Shown in pieces: positions 26,772 to 35,917 of a stretch of 64,000 nt of DNA. The notes below the pieces were generated by a model. It had not been told where the DNA came from and ran no database searches. It was given only the letters and a program-made list of their open reading frames with translations. The DNA is from an uncultured Saprospiraceae bacterium (lineage in GTDB: Bacteria > Bacteroidota > Bacteroidia > Chitinophagales > Saprospiraceae). Positions within the stretch are counted from its first letter, which is position 1; the number at the start of each line of letters is the position of its first letter. The stretch spans positions 62,001 to 126,000 of the forward strand of contig CALIAU010000006.1 of assembly GCA_938045585.1 (NCBI GenBank), read 5' to 3'. Both the position numbers and the translations under genes were made by a program.

Positions 26772-27581
26772 TTATATATCTCTCTTCGTAAAACTTCTGT
26801 ATGCCAAGAAAATAAATAAACTTGAAAAAAGAATGGTTAAGCTTGCTGCAAGTTTATAACTCATAAGGAATTCAAAGTCTATATCTTCTGGAATAAATTC
26901 TGTGAACTTGAAAAATGGGAGAGGCATAAGATCTTCAACAGAATTCATTGGGTACCACATAGCAGACTTGTGTCTGAATATATACATGTGTCCCGCCCAT
27001 CGGATTAAGGGCTCAATAATCATAATAAAGGACAGGTATAAAAATATTGCTAATCCTGACTTGCGTATTGTAAAGGCAAGAAATAGAGCAAAGCTAAAGT
27101 AGCCTAGACACATTAAGAAGTATCGACTAATTGAAAATTGATTATCAAAAATATCCTCAAACATTAAATACTCCGTATTCAGATAGCCCACGATTAGAAC
27201 TATCAATACGTAGTAGGCAGTTGCTAGAGCTGCAATGATGACAGCTGAAGAAGCTTTTGAAATAAAGAAATCGTTGCGAGAGAATCCATTTAGAATACTT
27301 TGACGCATGGTTTTATTCGTTACTTCCATACAGGTCATATAGATAATAGAGACCCCTAAAAAGAAGAAGACTAGCCAACTTCCTGCGTAGCCAAAATAAT
27401 CCCATACTGTTGGGAATTCAAAAAAGACATTCTTATTAGGAATAAAATCTGGCATGTTATGTTTTATCTCTTCTCCTAAGAAAACAACAAAGGGGAAGAA
27501 GAGAAAATAAAAGCCTACAAGCATAGTGACTACACTATTCTTCTTATATTTTAAATATTCTAATTTTATAAATTCGAGCAT
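26772..27581 (-). CDS. ABC-2 type transporter permease
   Basis: A 269-residue protein with six hydrophobic segments: one near 20-38, one near 68-88, then pairs from about 110 to 200 and a last one near 245. This arrangement and the cytoplasmic loop EVTNKTMRQSILNGFSRNDF match ABC-2 family permeases. It follows the ATPase gene by 6 bases, so the pair is one exporter operon. The substrate is unknown; such pairs often export lipids, antibiotics or peptides. Confidence 0.9.
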   Translation of the reverse strand: MLEFIKLEYLKYKKNSVVTMLVGFYFLFFPFVVFLGEEIKHNMPDFIPNKNVFFEFPTVWDYFGYAGSWLVFFFLGVSIIYMTCMEVTNKTMRQSILNGFSRNDFFISKASSAVIIAALATAYYVLIVLIVGYLNTEYLMFEDIFDNQFSISRYFLMCLGYFSFALFLAFTIRKSGLAIFLYLSFIMIIEPLIRWAGHMYIFRHKSAMWYPMNSVEDLMPLPFFKFTEFIPEDIDFEFLMSYKLAASLTILFSSLFIFLAYRSFTKRDI

Positions 27582-27587
27582 ATAGCG

Positions 27588-28475
27588 TTAGTTCTTTGTT
27601 ATTTCAAGGAATTCTTCCTCCAATCTTCTTTTTCTTACAATTAGGTGAGTAACCATGAGTCCCTTTTTGTGTGCCAATTCGCTCATTTCCGCTGGGGCAA
27701 CAGAAGCGTCAATTTGGCATTCATAATAGTGACCTCTATCTTTAATGTCTTTCGTAGCAGGGTGTGTCTCTAAAAAGTTTCTTAGCCCATGCATATCTTC
27801 TGCGCCAATTTCGATAGTGTTGTCGTCCGATAATATTGCACCAACTGGCCCTGCTGCTAAAAGTTTACCCTTTCTAAGTATCACTACATGTGAACATATT
27901 TTTTCTACCTCGTCTAGAATATGACTAGCCATTAAAACTGTCTTGCCTGAATCAGCAATACGTTTTAGAATGACACGCACCTCAGCGATGCCTTCGGGGT
28001 CAAGTCCATTTGTAGGCTCATCAAATATTAGGACCTCTGGTTCACCTATGAGAGTAGCAGCAATTGCTAATCTCTGTTTCATCCCCAAAGAGTAGGTTCT
28101 AAATTTGGAATGCCCTCTTTCAAAAAGATTTACTTGTTTTAGTAGTTCACCTAAATCTTGATTATCGGCCTTCTTAATTCTTCTGACAATTTCTAAATTT
28201 TCATAGGCGTCTAAGTATGGGTAGAAATTTGGCGTTTCTAAGATTGCGCCAATTTTTTTTCTTGGGTTCACCCCATATTGTCCTCCAAACCATTCATAGT
28301 CACCGGATTCTTGTGATAGTACTCCCATGATAATTCCAAGGGTAGTTGTTTTACCGCTACCGTTGGGTCCTAGTAGTCCGTAAACTTCACCAGCATGAAT
28401 AGTTAGATTAAGATTGTCGAGAGCTTTTACTTTCCCGTAGCTCTTGGACAGGTTTGTAGTACGTAGTACCTCCAT
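27588..28475 (-). CDS. ABC-2 exporter ATPase
   Basis: A 295-residue ATPase with Walker A GPNGSGKTT near 37-45, signature YSLGMKQRLAIA near 124-135, Walker B LIFDEPTNGLD and H-loop ASHILDE. The C-terminal ~80 residues form the accessory domain typical of CcmA/NatA-like drug- and Na+-exporter ATPases. It drives the permease encoded 6 bases downstream. An exact minus-strand TATTTTTG lies 48 bases upstream of the ATG. Confidence 0.94.
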   Translation of the reverse strand: MEVLRTTNLSKSYGKVKALDNLNLTIHAGEVYGLLGPNGSGKTTTLGIIMGVLSQESGDYEWFGGQYGVNPRKKIGAILETPNFYPYLDAYENLEIVRRIKKADNQDLGELLKQVNLFERGHSKFRTYSLGMKQRLAIAATLIGEPEVLIFDEPTNGLDPEGIAEVRVILKRIADSGKTVLMASHILDEVEKICSHVVILRKGKLLAAGPVGAILSDDNTIEIGAEDMHGLRNFLETHPATKDIKDRGHYYECQIDASVAPAEMSELAHKKGLMVTHLIVRKRRLEEEFLEITKN

Positions 28476-28523
28476 ATTGGATTATTCGTGTTTAATTACA
28501 TGTTAAGATAAAATCATGCCTCT

Positions 28524-28531
28524 CAAAAATA
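28524..28531 (-). promoter_or_regulatory. Candidate -7 promoter element of the ABC-2 exporter operon
   Basis: The minus strand reads TATTTTTG, an exact TAnnTTTG, 48 bases before the ATPase ATG, leaving a normal-length leader. No clear -33 box. Confidence 0.35.
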
Positions 28532-28565
28532 TTTCCTATAGAATGTTGGAAATACTCGATTAACA

Positions 28566-31427
28566 TCATTTATCTATAAGTTCGAACTCAATCTTTTCGT
28601 TCCCTTTAGCATTGTAAAATTCAAAAGTGTATGTGCCTGGATAGAGGTACAACTTTCCGTTTTCCGCAAGTTTTACCTTTTTCTCCTTTGCAGTTTGCGT
28701 ATTCGCTAATGTTGCCTTTTTTGAATTATCTACACTGAGATCATACTCTAAATAATTTAATCCCTTTGTTACATTAAAAATGCGTTCCGTTAATTCTTGG
28801 CCCTTCGTATTTTTTACCTTCATCTTAAGAACACTTGCATCTTTCGTGTAAACAGGAATGGTCATCTTAGGTTCAAAATATTTACTGTAAACATTTCTAC
28901 GTGTACCCCAGCGTTCATTGAAATCTTTTGACTTGAGTTCAAAAACATAGAGAGCCTTATCCTTAATCTTTGAAAGCATACGTAGCTCTTCAAGATTTAC
29001 TATGTAGATAGATCTTCCATGTGTCCCTATAACGAGGTCATCAGCTTTTGCTTGCACAACTAAGTCATGCACCGGTACAGAAGGTAGTTCTTCAGAGATA
29101 GAAGAATAGGAGAGTCCTCCATCGTTAGAGAAATAGACTCCGTTATCGCTAGCTACATACAGTAAGTTTTTATCTTTTGGATCTTCTTTCACTGAATTAA
29201 TAGAATAATCGGGTAGATTAGCACTTATGTCCGTCCAAGTATTTCCACTATCGCTACTCTTGTATAAATAAGCCTTAAAGTCATCCCAGCGATAGCCGTT
29301 TAAACTTGCGTAGACTACATTGGCATCGTGTTGTGAAGCCTGTACGCGACTCACCCAAAGATCTTGAGGCAGGCTGTCAGAAACTCTTTCCCAGGTATTG
29401 CCTCCATCTTTTGATCTATGTATGTAACCGTCATCACTTCCTGTATAAATTAGTCCAAACTTTATCTTCGACTCATCTATAGTAGTGAGTGTGCCATAGG
29501 CAACATCTCCTGGTTTTCCACCTTTTGTAAGGTCTGATGAGATCTCTGTAAAATTCTCTCCCTTATCCATTGATCGGAGTAGGACATTAGAACCCATGTA
29601 TAAGATATCTTGGTTGTGTGGAGATAATAAGATAGGGGATTGCCAATTCCATCGGTAAGGCGACTTACCTAAATCTGGCTTAGGCGTAATATAATCTCTG
29701 CTATTTTCTCCAGCGTCTATCCTAAAGTAATTTCCAAATTGAAAACCGGTATACACTATATCGGCATTGCGATTATCGATTTGTACTTGCATGCCATCTC
29801 CTCCCATAAGTCGTTTATATGGATAGTTTCCTACTATTCTCCATCTGTCTGTTTCTTTGTGGGTAGATGGCCCTTTCCATACCCCGTTGTCTTGGGTGCC
29901 ACCATATACATTATAAGGTTTTTCATTATCCACATTTATATAGTAGAACTGACCTACAGAAGGTGAATTACAGGCTATCCAAGTTTTTCCAAAGTCATAA
30001 CTTATGTTGATACCTCCATCGTTTCCATTTATGTAATGACCTGGTCGCTTAGGGTTAATGTAAAGCTCATGATGGTCTACATGTACATTGTCACCATTAA
30101 TATTTTCCCAACTTACTCCCGCATCTTTTGATAAGAGTATAGGAACCCCCATGATTACTATTTCACTCGGATCATAATCTGCAACCCGTATTTGCCCAAA
30201 ATAATAGCCGTAAGAATTATACAAACCATCAATATAGTCTGTATGTGTTTTTTTCCAAGTTGTACCCTCATCTGTACTCAGGTATACCTCTGCGCCTATG
30301 ACAGGTGTGTCAAACAACATCCGATTGGCATCTTCAAGATAGCTTGCAAGATCACTTACTTTTACATCTCCATTTTTCACTAATTCTTTCACAGAGCTTG
30401 CTGAGTATTTTTCTGGAAAGCTATTGTCTCTTAAATAATCTTCTAATCTGTTTTCATCCAAAGCCTGAAACTGTCCAGTACTCATGGTTTTGAACTGATC
30501 TTTTTGTAAGCCAGCATCTTCTTCCTCTTTTTCTGCAGGTCTTCTATTATAATTATCTAAAAGTGCATAGAGATAATTTTTTCCGTCTTTGTGCATGAGG
30601 TCTAATCCTATTCTACCTATATTCTCTCCCTGTGGAAATCCACCATTCAGCTTATTCCAGGTAGCTGCACTATCTGTTGATTTATAAATTCCAGAGCCGG
30701 CGCCAGCCTCTTTGAAATCCCAGGCTCTACGTTCTCTTTCCCACATTGCCGCATAGAGAATTCCAGAATTATTTGGGTCCATCACTAAATCTACGCCACC
30801 ACAATTCTCATTTACATAAAGCACCTTTGTCCAGCTGCTTCCACTATCACTCGATTTAAAAATACCGCGTTCTTCATTAGGTGAATATAAATGTCCGAGT
30901 GCTGCAACATAGATTGTGTTGGGATCTTTTGGGTCGATAACAACTCTTCCTATATGATGTGTGTCATCTAGGCCAATATGCATCCAAGACTTGCCATCAT
31001 CCGTCGATTTGTACATACCTAATCCCGCATAGGAAGATCTGCTTGAATTTACCTCACCTGTTCCGACATAAATTATTTCATTTTCCCAATCGACCGCTAT
31101 TGCACCAATCGTCATCACAGCTTCATAATCAAAAATGGGAGTAAAGCTAGTTCCATTATTAATTGTTTTCCATAGTCCACCACTGGCATAAGCTACGTAG
31201 AATATGCTGGGATCATTTGGGTGGACTGCAATTTCTGATACACGACCACTAAAGACAGTAGGGCCTATATTACGTGCTTCAATGTTAGCAGTAAGTGCAG
31301 ATGCTTTAAGATCTTGATGGTGCTTAAATGTGTTTAACCTATCTGCTGAACTACTAGGTGTGACTGGATTCTGTGCTTGTAGGCTTGCTGCGAAGCACAG
31401 AATGAATAAAAGCTTAGTGATTTTCAT
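28566..31427 (-). CDS. Exported BNR-repeat / sortilin-like beta-propeller protein
   Basis: A 953-residue protein with signal peptide MKITKLLFILCFAASLQAQ. Many BNR/Asp-box repeats recur (STDDGKSWMHIG, SSDSGSSWTKVL, STDSAATWNKL, SKDGGNTWERVS, SSDSGNTWTDIS), forming one or two propellers as in VPS10/sortilin and the xyloglucanase-like WD40/YVTN/BNR group. Typical YAAMWERERR and HGRSIYIV motifs of this Bacteroidota family are present. It has no T9SS tail and no obvious catalytic residues, so it may bind sugars or peptides in the periplasm or OM. The final ~130 residues resemble a beta-sandwich. Confidence 0.88.
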   Translation of the reverse strand: MKITKLLFILCFAASLQAQNPVTPSSSADRLNTFKHHQDLKASALTANIEARNIGPTVFSGRVSEIAVHPNDPSIFYVAYASGGLWKTINNGTSFTPIFDYEAVMTIGAIAVDWENEIIYVGTGEVNSSRSSYAGLGMYKSTDDGKSWMHIGLDDTHHIGRVVIDPKDPNTIYVAALGHLYSPNEERGIFKSSDSGSSWTKVLYVNENCGGVDLVMDPNNSGILYAAMWERERRAWDFKEAGAGSGIYKSTDSAATWNKLNGGFPQGENIGRIGLDLMHKDGKNYLYALLDNYNRRPAEKEEEDAGLQKDQFKTMSTGQFQALDENRLEDYLRDNSFPEKYSASSVKELVKNGDVKVSDLASYLEDANRMLFDTPVIGAEVYLSTDEGTTWKKTHTDYIDGLYNSYGYYFGQIRVADYDPSEIVIMGVPILLSKDAGVSWENINGDNVHVDHHELYINPKRPGHYINGNDGGINISYDFGKTWIACNSPSVGQFYYINVDNEKPYNVYGGTQDNGVWKGPSTHKETDRWRIVGNYPYKRLMGGDGMQVQIDNRNADIVYTGFQFGNYFRIDAGENSRDYITPKPDLGKSPYRWNWQSPILLSPHNQDILYMGSNVLLRSMDKGENFTEISSDLTKGGKPGDVAYGTLTTIDESKIKFGLIYTGSDDGYIHRSKDGGNTWERVSDSLPQDLWVSRVQASQHDANVVYASLNGYRWDDFKAYLYKSSDSGNTWTDISANLPDYSINSVKEDPKDKNLLYVASDNGVYFSNDGGLSYSSISEELPSVPVHDLVVQAKADDLVIGTHGRSIYIVNLEELRMLSKIKDKALYVFELKSKDFNERWGTRRNVYSKYFEPKMTIPVYTKDASVLKMKVKNTKGQELTERIFNVTKGLNYLEYDLSVDNSKKATLANTQTAKEKKVKLAENGKLYLYPGTYTFEFYNAKGNEKIEFELIDK

Positions 31428-31459
31428 GATTGCTATATTTCATCTGTATAAACATAGCA

Positions 31460-31485
31460 AAAAAAAATCCCGACTAGCGGGACTT
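31460..31485 (-). terminator. Terminator of the ECF sigma/DUF4252 operon
   Basis: On the minus strand TCCCG-CTAGT-CGGGA is followed by TTTTTTTTT. It begins about 10 bases after the stop of the last DUF4252 gene and closes the four-gene operon. Confidence 0.8.
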
Positions 31486-31492
31486 CATTTTT

Positions 31493-31975
31493 TTATTTAA
31501 ACAACTTTGAAAATTGTTCGGTGCCTTCAACACCTCCAAAATTAAAGTCTTTTAGTTCTTCTAAGAATATACGCCCCTTTAATCGAACCAATATAGAGCG
31601 GTCTGGTGTGTTTACCATCATGAATAACGATTCTAGATATTCATCCTTGTCTTTCGAAAAAATGTCCACTTTCGCGTCCTTGTCTTTTACATTTATTAAT
31701 TGATCAAAACCTTGAGCGCGCGCTGTCTTTTTAAGTGTTGTGCGTGTCTCATTGCTTAAGAGTTGCCCTTCATTAAAAATAACGACATCAAGCTTTTTTA
31801 GCTTACTCTTCATACCATCTTTCACAAAGTAACTTAACATAGAGGCATCCATTTTTACATAGGAGGCATCATCATCCTGGCTATATGTGCCAAAAATCTG
31901 ATCAATTGATTGTTGTGATGTACCTTGCACGCTAAGTCCAAGGCTAAAAATAAATAGGAATAGGAATGATTTCAT
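31493..31975 (-). CDS. DUF4252 protein, last gene of ECF sigma operon
   Basis: A 160-residue exported protein (signal peptide MKSFLFLFIFSLGLSVQGTS) of the DUF4252 type, like the neighbouring 181-residue gene. Both carry a SIDQIFGTY/AIESYFSKY start, a YVKMDASML or YVSPKMFQM strand and a final LKGRIFLEEL or LGKIDLKKI strand. In Bacteroidota, DUF4252 genes often follow an ECF sigma and an anti-sigma-like gene. The function is unknown; they may sense an envelope stress. The copy starts 43 bases after its paralogue. Confidence 0.85.
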   Translation of the reverse strand: MKSFLFLFIFSLGLSVQGTSQQSIDQIFGTYSQDDDASYVKMDASMLSYFVKDGMKSKLKKLDVVIFNEGQLLSNETRTTLKKTARAQGFDQLINVKDKDAKVDIFSKDKDEYLESLFMMVNTPDRSILVRLKGRIFLEELKDFNFGGVEGTEQFSKLFK

Positions 31976-32018
31976 TACGAATGATTTATTAGTTAGTTAA
32001 ACGTAGCGGAGAGTGATT

Positions 32019-32564
32019 TTACTGTTCTTCACCTAATTTTTCAAGGTGTTCTGCACCGTCTATATCCAAGGTCTTTGCAAGCTTGCCAATCTTTTTAAGA
32101 TCAATCTTTCCTAAAAAGCTCATGAGTACAAACTGATCATCTCCACCTACTAATAGGAGGAGTTCGCGAATTGTTCCAGCAGAATCATCTTTTACAAAGA
32201 ATCGAATGTTTTCTCCTTTATCACGCACACTCATAAGCATCTCATAGGTGTTAGTGGGGATGTTCTTACTAGCTTCCTTATAGAAGGCTGTAGCATTTTC
32301 TTCTGTTGTTAGAATCCTTAGGCTTTCCAGGTCTTTGATTACATCAGCGATCACTTTTAGATCTGCATCATTGATCTTAACGTCTGCTTCGTCTGCACCT
32401 ATGGCTACTTTTGAGATCATTTGGAACATCTTAGGGCTGACGTATACGGTTGTAAATCTCTCATCATCCTGGTATTTGCTAAAGTAGCTTTCGATCGCAT
32501 CTGTTTGCGCAAAACTTATAGTAGCATAACATGTAGCAAGAATTAAGAGAATAAAATTTTTCAT
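32019..32564 (-). CDS. DUF4252 protein, upstream paralogue
   Basis: A 181-residue exported protein (signal peptide MKNFILLILATCYATISFAQ) paralogous to the downstream gene, with the same order of strands: FSKYQDDERFTTVYVSPKMF, ESLRILTTEENATAFYKEA, VRDKGENIRFFVKDD and MSFLGKIDLKKIGKLA. The two have diverged far, which suggests separate roles rather than recent duplication. It sits 28 bases after the anti-sigma-like gene in the ECF operon. Confidence 0.87.
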   Translation of the reverse strand: MKNFILLILATCYATISFAQTDAIESYFSKYQDDERFTTVYVSPKMFQMISKVAIGADEADVKINDADLKVIADVIKDLESLRILTTEENATAFYKEASKNIPTNTYEMLMSVRDKGENIRFFVKDDSAGTIRELLLLVGGDDQFVLMSFLGKIDLKKIGKLAKTLDIDGAEHLEKLGEEQ

Positions 32565-32592
32565 TATTAAAGTATTTATAAATTGTAATCTA

Positions 32593-33069
32593 TTAGTTGT
32601 TTAGAATATTTGTTGCGTTTACTTTAGAAATTGACTGGAGTGGTTTTGCACCCTTATCATATTTATTAGATAAATAGGCGAGGGCCTCCATAGTCACTCT
32701 ATAAGCTTCTTCTGGATCTTGGATTTCTTCTACAGCTGTAGAATTGCTTACCTGCGGAGAAGAAAGATAATTCCATCCAACTAGCATCGTAAAGACTAAC
32801 ATGACACTAGCCGCAATCCTTGTCCAATTAAAATGTCTGATTTTGGCTTGGGGAGTACTGATCTCGCTAGTAGGGAGTAGTTCTTTTACTGCCTTGCTTG
32901 CCACAACATCTCGTTCCGTGTTGAAGAAGTCAAACAGAGCAGATACTTCCTTGTGTTCTTCAGAAATGTTTCCTTTAGAAAAGTAAGTCCGCAAGGACTG
33001 TTCTTCTTCTAAAGAACTCTCTCCAGCCCAGTATTTTTCTAGTAAAGCATCTATTAATTGCTTTTCCAT
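32593..33069 (-). CDS. Putative anti-sigma factor (membrane-anchored)
   Basis: A 158-residue protein. The N-terminal ~55 residues (LLEKYWAGESSLEEEQSLRTYF) resemble the cytosolic part of Bacteroidota anti-sigma-like proteins. One membrane segment lies near 85-104 (IAASVMLVFTMLVGWNYL), and a short periplasmic tail follows. It overlaps the ECF sigma gene end by 16 bases, the usual arrangement for a sigma and its regulator. It should bind the sigma factor and release it upon an envelope signal. That role is inferred; no CnrH-type zinc motif is visible. Confidence 0.8.
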   Translation of the reverse strand: MEKQLIDALLEKYWAGESSLEEEQSLRTYFSKGNISEEHKEVSALFDFFNTERDVVASKAVKELLPTSEISTPQAKIRHFNWTRIAASVMLVFTMLVGWNYLSSPQVSNSTAVEEIQDPEEAYRVTMEALAYLSNKYDKGAKPLQSISKVNATNILNN

Positions 33070-33566
33070 AATTTCTTTTTTGTAATTATATCCTTTAATC
33101 GTTGTCTTCCTCTAAAAATCAAAACTTTCACTTGATCGACCGACGTATCTGTTATTTCTGCAATTTCCTTGTATTTATAGCCTTCTATATCCCTTAAATG
33201 AATAACTTCTCTTTGTTTCTCAGGTAGTTGAGCTATGCAATTCCTTACCATTTTCTGAAGATCGTTTAATTCCATTTGACTCTGTGCATCTATCCCATGA
33301 TCTTTTATATCATGTCTATCTGCGATGTCGAGCGTAGGTTTTTTCTTTCCTCTAAGCCAATCTATAGACATATTTCTTGTTATCGTCATGCACCAGGCTT
33401 CCTTATTGTCCACAGTTTCAAGCACTTCTCTCTTTTTCCAGAGCTTTACCATAACCTCTTGAATTACATCTTCTGCATCAAAAGCGTTACCTACTATGCG
33501 TAGAGAGAATCTGTATAGCTTATCTTTGAACGGAATGACCATCTTTTCAAATTCGTTGAACTGCAT
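33054..33566 (-). CDS. ECF RNA polymerase sigma factor
   Basis: A 170-residue sigma-70 family protein. Region 2 (RFSLRIVGNAFDAEDVIQEVMVKLWKKRE) and region 4 (LPEKQREVIHLRDIEGYKYKEIAEI, then QVKVLIFRGRQRLK) are complete, with no region 1 or 3, as expected for extracytoplasmic-function sigmas. It heads an operon with an anti-sigma-like gene and two DUF4252 genes. The promoter recognised and the signal are unknown; self-regulation is common for this class. Confidence 0.95.
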   Translation of the reverse strand: MQFNEFEKMVIPFKDKLYRFSLRIVGNAFDAEDVIQEVMVKLWKKREVLETVDNKEAWCMTITRNMSIDWLRGKKKPTLDIADRHDIKDHGIDAQSQMELNDLQKMVRNCIAQLPEKQREVIHLRDIEGYKYKEIAEITDTSVDQVKVLIFRGRQRLKDIITKKKLWKSN

Positions 33567-33682
33567 TTATATATTAGCTTGACGGTATGAATTAAAGTTT
33601 TGTTACAGTATTCTCTACTTTATATAAAGATGTGATGAAAATAGTATTATTTCAAGGTTTTTAGACAATCTAGCTCCTTCAG

Positions 33683-35248
33683 GTGAAGAAAATAGACAAA
33701 CTCGTACTTAAAGCGTTCTTACCGCCCTATATTATGGCCTTCTTCGTAGCTGAGTTTGTCCTGATAATGCAATTTCTATGGAAATATATCGATGAAATCA
33801 TAGGAAAGGGCTTTTCAATAGGTGTACTCTTAGAACTCATCTTTTACTTTGCTGTCACGCTTATTCCTATGGCGATACCGGTTACAATACTGATTGCCTC
33901 TGTTATGGTTTACGGTGATATGGCGGAAAAATTTGAACTTTCGTCCTTTAAGTCTGCAGGCGTCTCTTTGTTTCGGGTGATGGGAGTGGGTATTGCTATT
34001 GCCATTTTGACCTCCGGTATCTCACTCGTAGCCTCAAATTATCTAAAACCTAAAGCGCAGTACAGTTTTCTTGAACGTCTATACTCCATTCGTAGGCAGA
34101 AACCTGCTTTAAGTATAGAGAAAGGCATTTTCAATAAGGATTTTACCAACTATACCATTCGAGTTGGGGATAAAGACCCTGATGGAAGAGGTATAAGCGA
34201 TATAAAAATCTATGACCAATCTCAAAATGACAAAAGCAAGGTCAATTTTGTAACTGCTAATTCGGGGGAGATGTACCCAGAAGAAAATGGAAATGCCTTT
34301 GTGATGCACCTATTTGATGGGGAGCAATATAGAGATATGGATAAAAAGAAAGATAAGAATGGGAAGGTAGGAAAATCCAATCCTTTTATACGTATCAAAT
34401 TTGGTTCTTGGAAAAAAGTATTTGACATGACGCAGTTTGAACTTGATGCAAAAACTGTCAACCTAAGTAGAAAGAAGTTTGATTTATTAAATGCCTTTCA
34501 AATCGTAGCTGCTCTTGATTCTATAGAAGAGTCTAAGTCAGATATGTTCCATAAATCAAAACTTGTTTTTCAAAATGTGATAGGAGATAAGATTGAAGAA
34601 TTACCAAGTATTAAGGAGGGTGCTGAGAAAAAAGATACACTAACTAAGCTGATTGAAAAAGCAGATAAGAATAAGAACTTTAAAAATGAAAATGCTGCGA
34701 AGGGAAAAGATAATATTGAGCAAAAGTTAATTTCTAATTACCAAGATTATAGTAGTTTTTTAGAAACCTTTAGTTTAAAACTTCAACGAAGACTGACACG
34801 CAAAGCTGCAGAGAGAACAAGAACAACAAGGGAATCGGTGAAGAAATATGCATCGCAGCGAAAATCTTTAGACTTAGATAAACGCTGGTATTTACTCAGA
34901 CTCAATCAACAGTTTAGTTGGGCCTTAGTCTGTATTATTTTCTTATTTATTGGAGCGCCTTTAGGTAGTATAGTACGTAAGGGCGGCTATGGTTATCCCT
35001 TGCTGATTGCAATTATCTTTTTTATGATTTTTATCGTGTTTAATATAATGGGGGAGAAACTAATGGGAAGCGGTAGTCTCAATCCTATTTTAGCCGCTTG
35101 GTTTCCTTGTTTGATATGTTTGCCCTTTGCTATTATTTTAACCTATAAGGCAGTAAGAGACGAGTCACTCAATCTATTGGAGTTTCCTCTTTTTGTATGG
35201 ATAAGAAAGGGTATGCAAGCCTTAGTTCCTGCTAAAGAAACTATCTAA
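33683..35248 (+). CDS. LptF/LptG-family permease
   Basis: A 521-residue protein starting at GTG. Three N-terminal membrane segments (about 10-110) and three C-terminal ones (about 410-500) flank a periplasmic domain, the topology of YjgP/YjgQ proteins that extract LPS from the inner membrane with LptB. Family features include LMQFLWKYIDEIIGKG, the SFKSAGVS loop and GAPLGSIVRKGGYGYP. The central domain carries a Lys/Asp/Glu-rich insert (about 300-360) not seen in E. coli LptF. No lptB or second permease lies nearby; many Bacteroidota have these genes scattered. Confidence 0.92.
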   Translation: MKKIDKLVLKAFLPPYIMAFFVAEFVLIMQFLWKYIDEIIGKGFSIGVLLELIFYFAVTLIPMAIPVTILIASVMVYGDMAEKFELSSFKSAGVSLFRVMGVGIAIAILTSGISLVASNYLKPKAQYSFLERLYSIRRQKPALSIEKGIFNKDFTNYTIRVGDKDPDGRGISDIKIYDQSQNDKSKVNFVTANSGEMYPEENGNAFVMHLFDGEQYRDMDKKKDKNGKVGKSNPFIRIKFGSWKKVFDMTQFELDAKTVNLSRKKFDLLNAFQIVAALDSIEESKSDMFHKSKLVFQNVIGDKIEELPSIKEGAEKKDTLTKLIEKADKNKNFKNENAAKGKDNIEQKLISNYQDYSSFLETFSLKLQRRLTRKAAERTRTTRESVKKYASQRKSLDLDKRWYLLRLNQQFSWALVCIIFLFIGAPLGSIVRKGGYGYPLLIAIIFFMIFIVFNIMGEKLMGSGSLNPILAAWFPCLICLPFAIILTYKAVRDESLNLLEFPLFVWIRKGMQALVPAKETI

Positions 35249-35260
35249 AACACCTATTGC

Positions 35261-35917
35261 TTATTCTTCTACTTTCTCTATAGTACAATATTCTATTTTT
35301 TCATCCCATGCTACATCGGCAAGGGGGCGCGCTAAAAGTCCTGCCTTAATAGTTTGTACACGCAATTTAATTTCAGACTGAGGGATTGTGAAGTAAAGTT
35401 TTATGTTTTCCTCAAAGGACTTATCATCTAAAGTTATGTTTAGTTTTTTAATAAGCTCCATGATTTTTCCCATTTCAGCATAATCTGCAGTGAGAACAAA
35501 TTGGCTGCTAATCGTTTTTGTTATAATTTCTGCTTGAGCTAGTGCATCAGCAGTTGCAGTTTTATAGGCGTGTATTAAGCCCGGTACTCCTAGTTTTGTA
35601 CCACCAAAATATCGGACAACTACCACTAGTATATCACTTATGTCTTTGCTAAGTAACTGTCCCAAAATAGGTTTGCCTGCGGAGCCTGAAGGTTCTCCGT
35701 CATCATTTGATCTAGATGTTTTTCCATCTATACCGATCCGATACGCATAGCACCAATGTCGTGCTTTTATATGTTCTTTTTTCAGGACTTCAATTTCTTC
35801 TTTCAGACTTTCAGTCTTTGTGAAAGGAATAGCATAAGCAATGAATTTACTCCCTTTTTCTTTGTATTCACCGAGGGCAGTTTTCTCTATGCTTTTGTAA
35901 TTGTCTAAAGACATCAA
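35261..35917 (-). CDS. yigZ: YigZ/IMPACT-family protein
   Basis: A 218-residue protein. The N-terminal UPF0029/IMPACT domain shows GSKFIAYAIP, ARHWCYAYRI, DDGEPSGSAGKPILG and VRYFGGTKLGVPGLI; a C-terminal DUF1949-like domain follows. E. coli YigZ and yeast Yih1 belong here; the yeast protein modulates Gcn2, while the bacterial role is not settled. It is translated together with the preceding EamA transporter gene (4-base overlap). Confidence 0.94.
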   Translation of the reverse strand: MMSLDNYKSIEKTALGEYKEKGSKFIAYAIPFTKTESLKEEIEVLKKEHIKARHWCYAYRIGIDGKTSRSNDDGEPSGSAGKPILGQLLSKDISDILVVVVRYFGGTKLGVPGLIHAYKTATADALAQAEIITKTISSQFVLTADYAEMGKIMELIKKLNITLDDKSFEENIKLYFTIPQSEIKLRVQTIKAGLLARPLADVAWDEKIEYCTIEKVEE

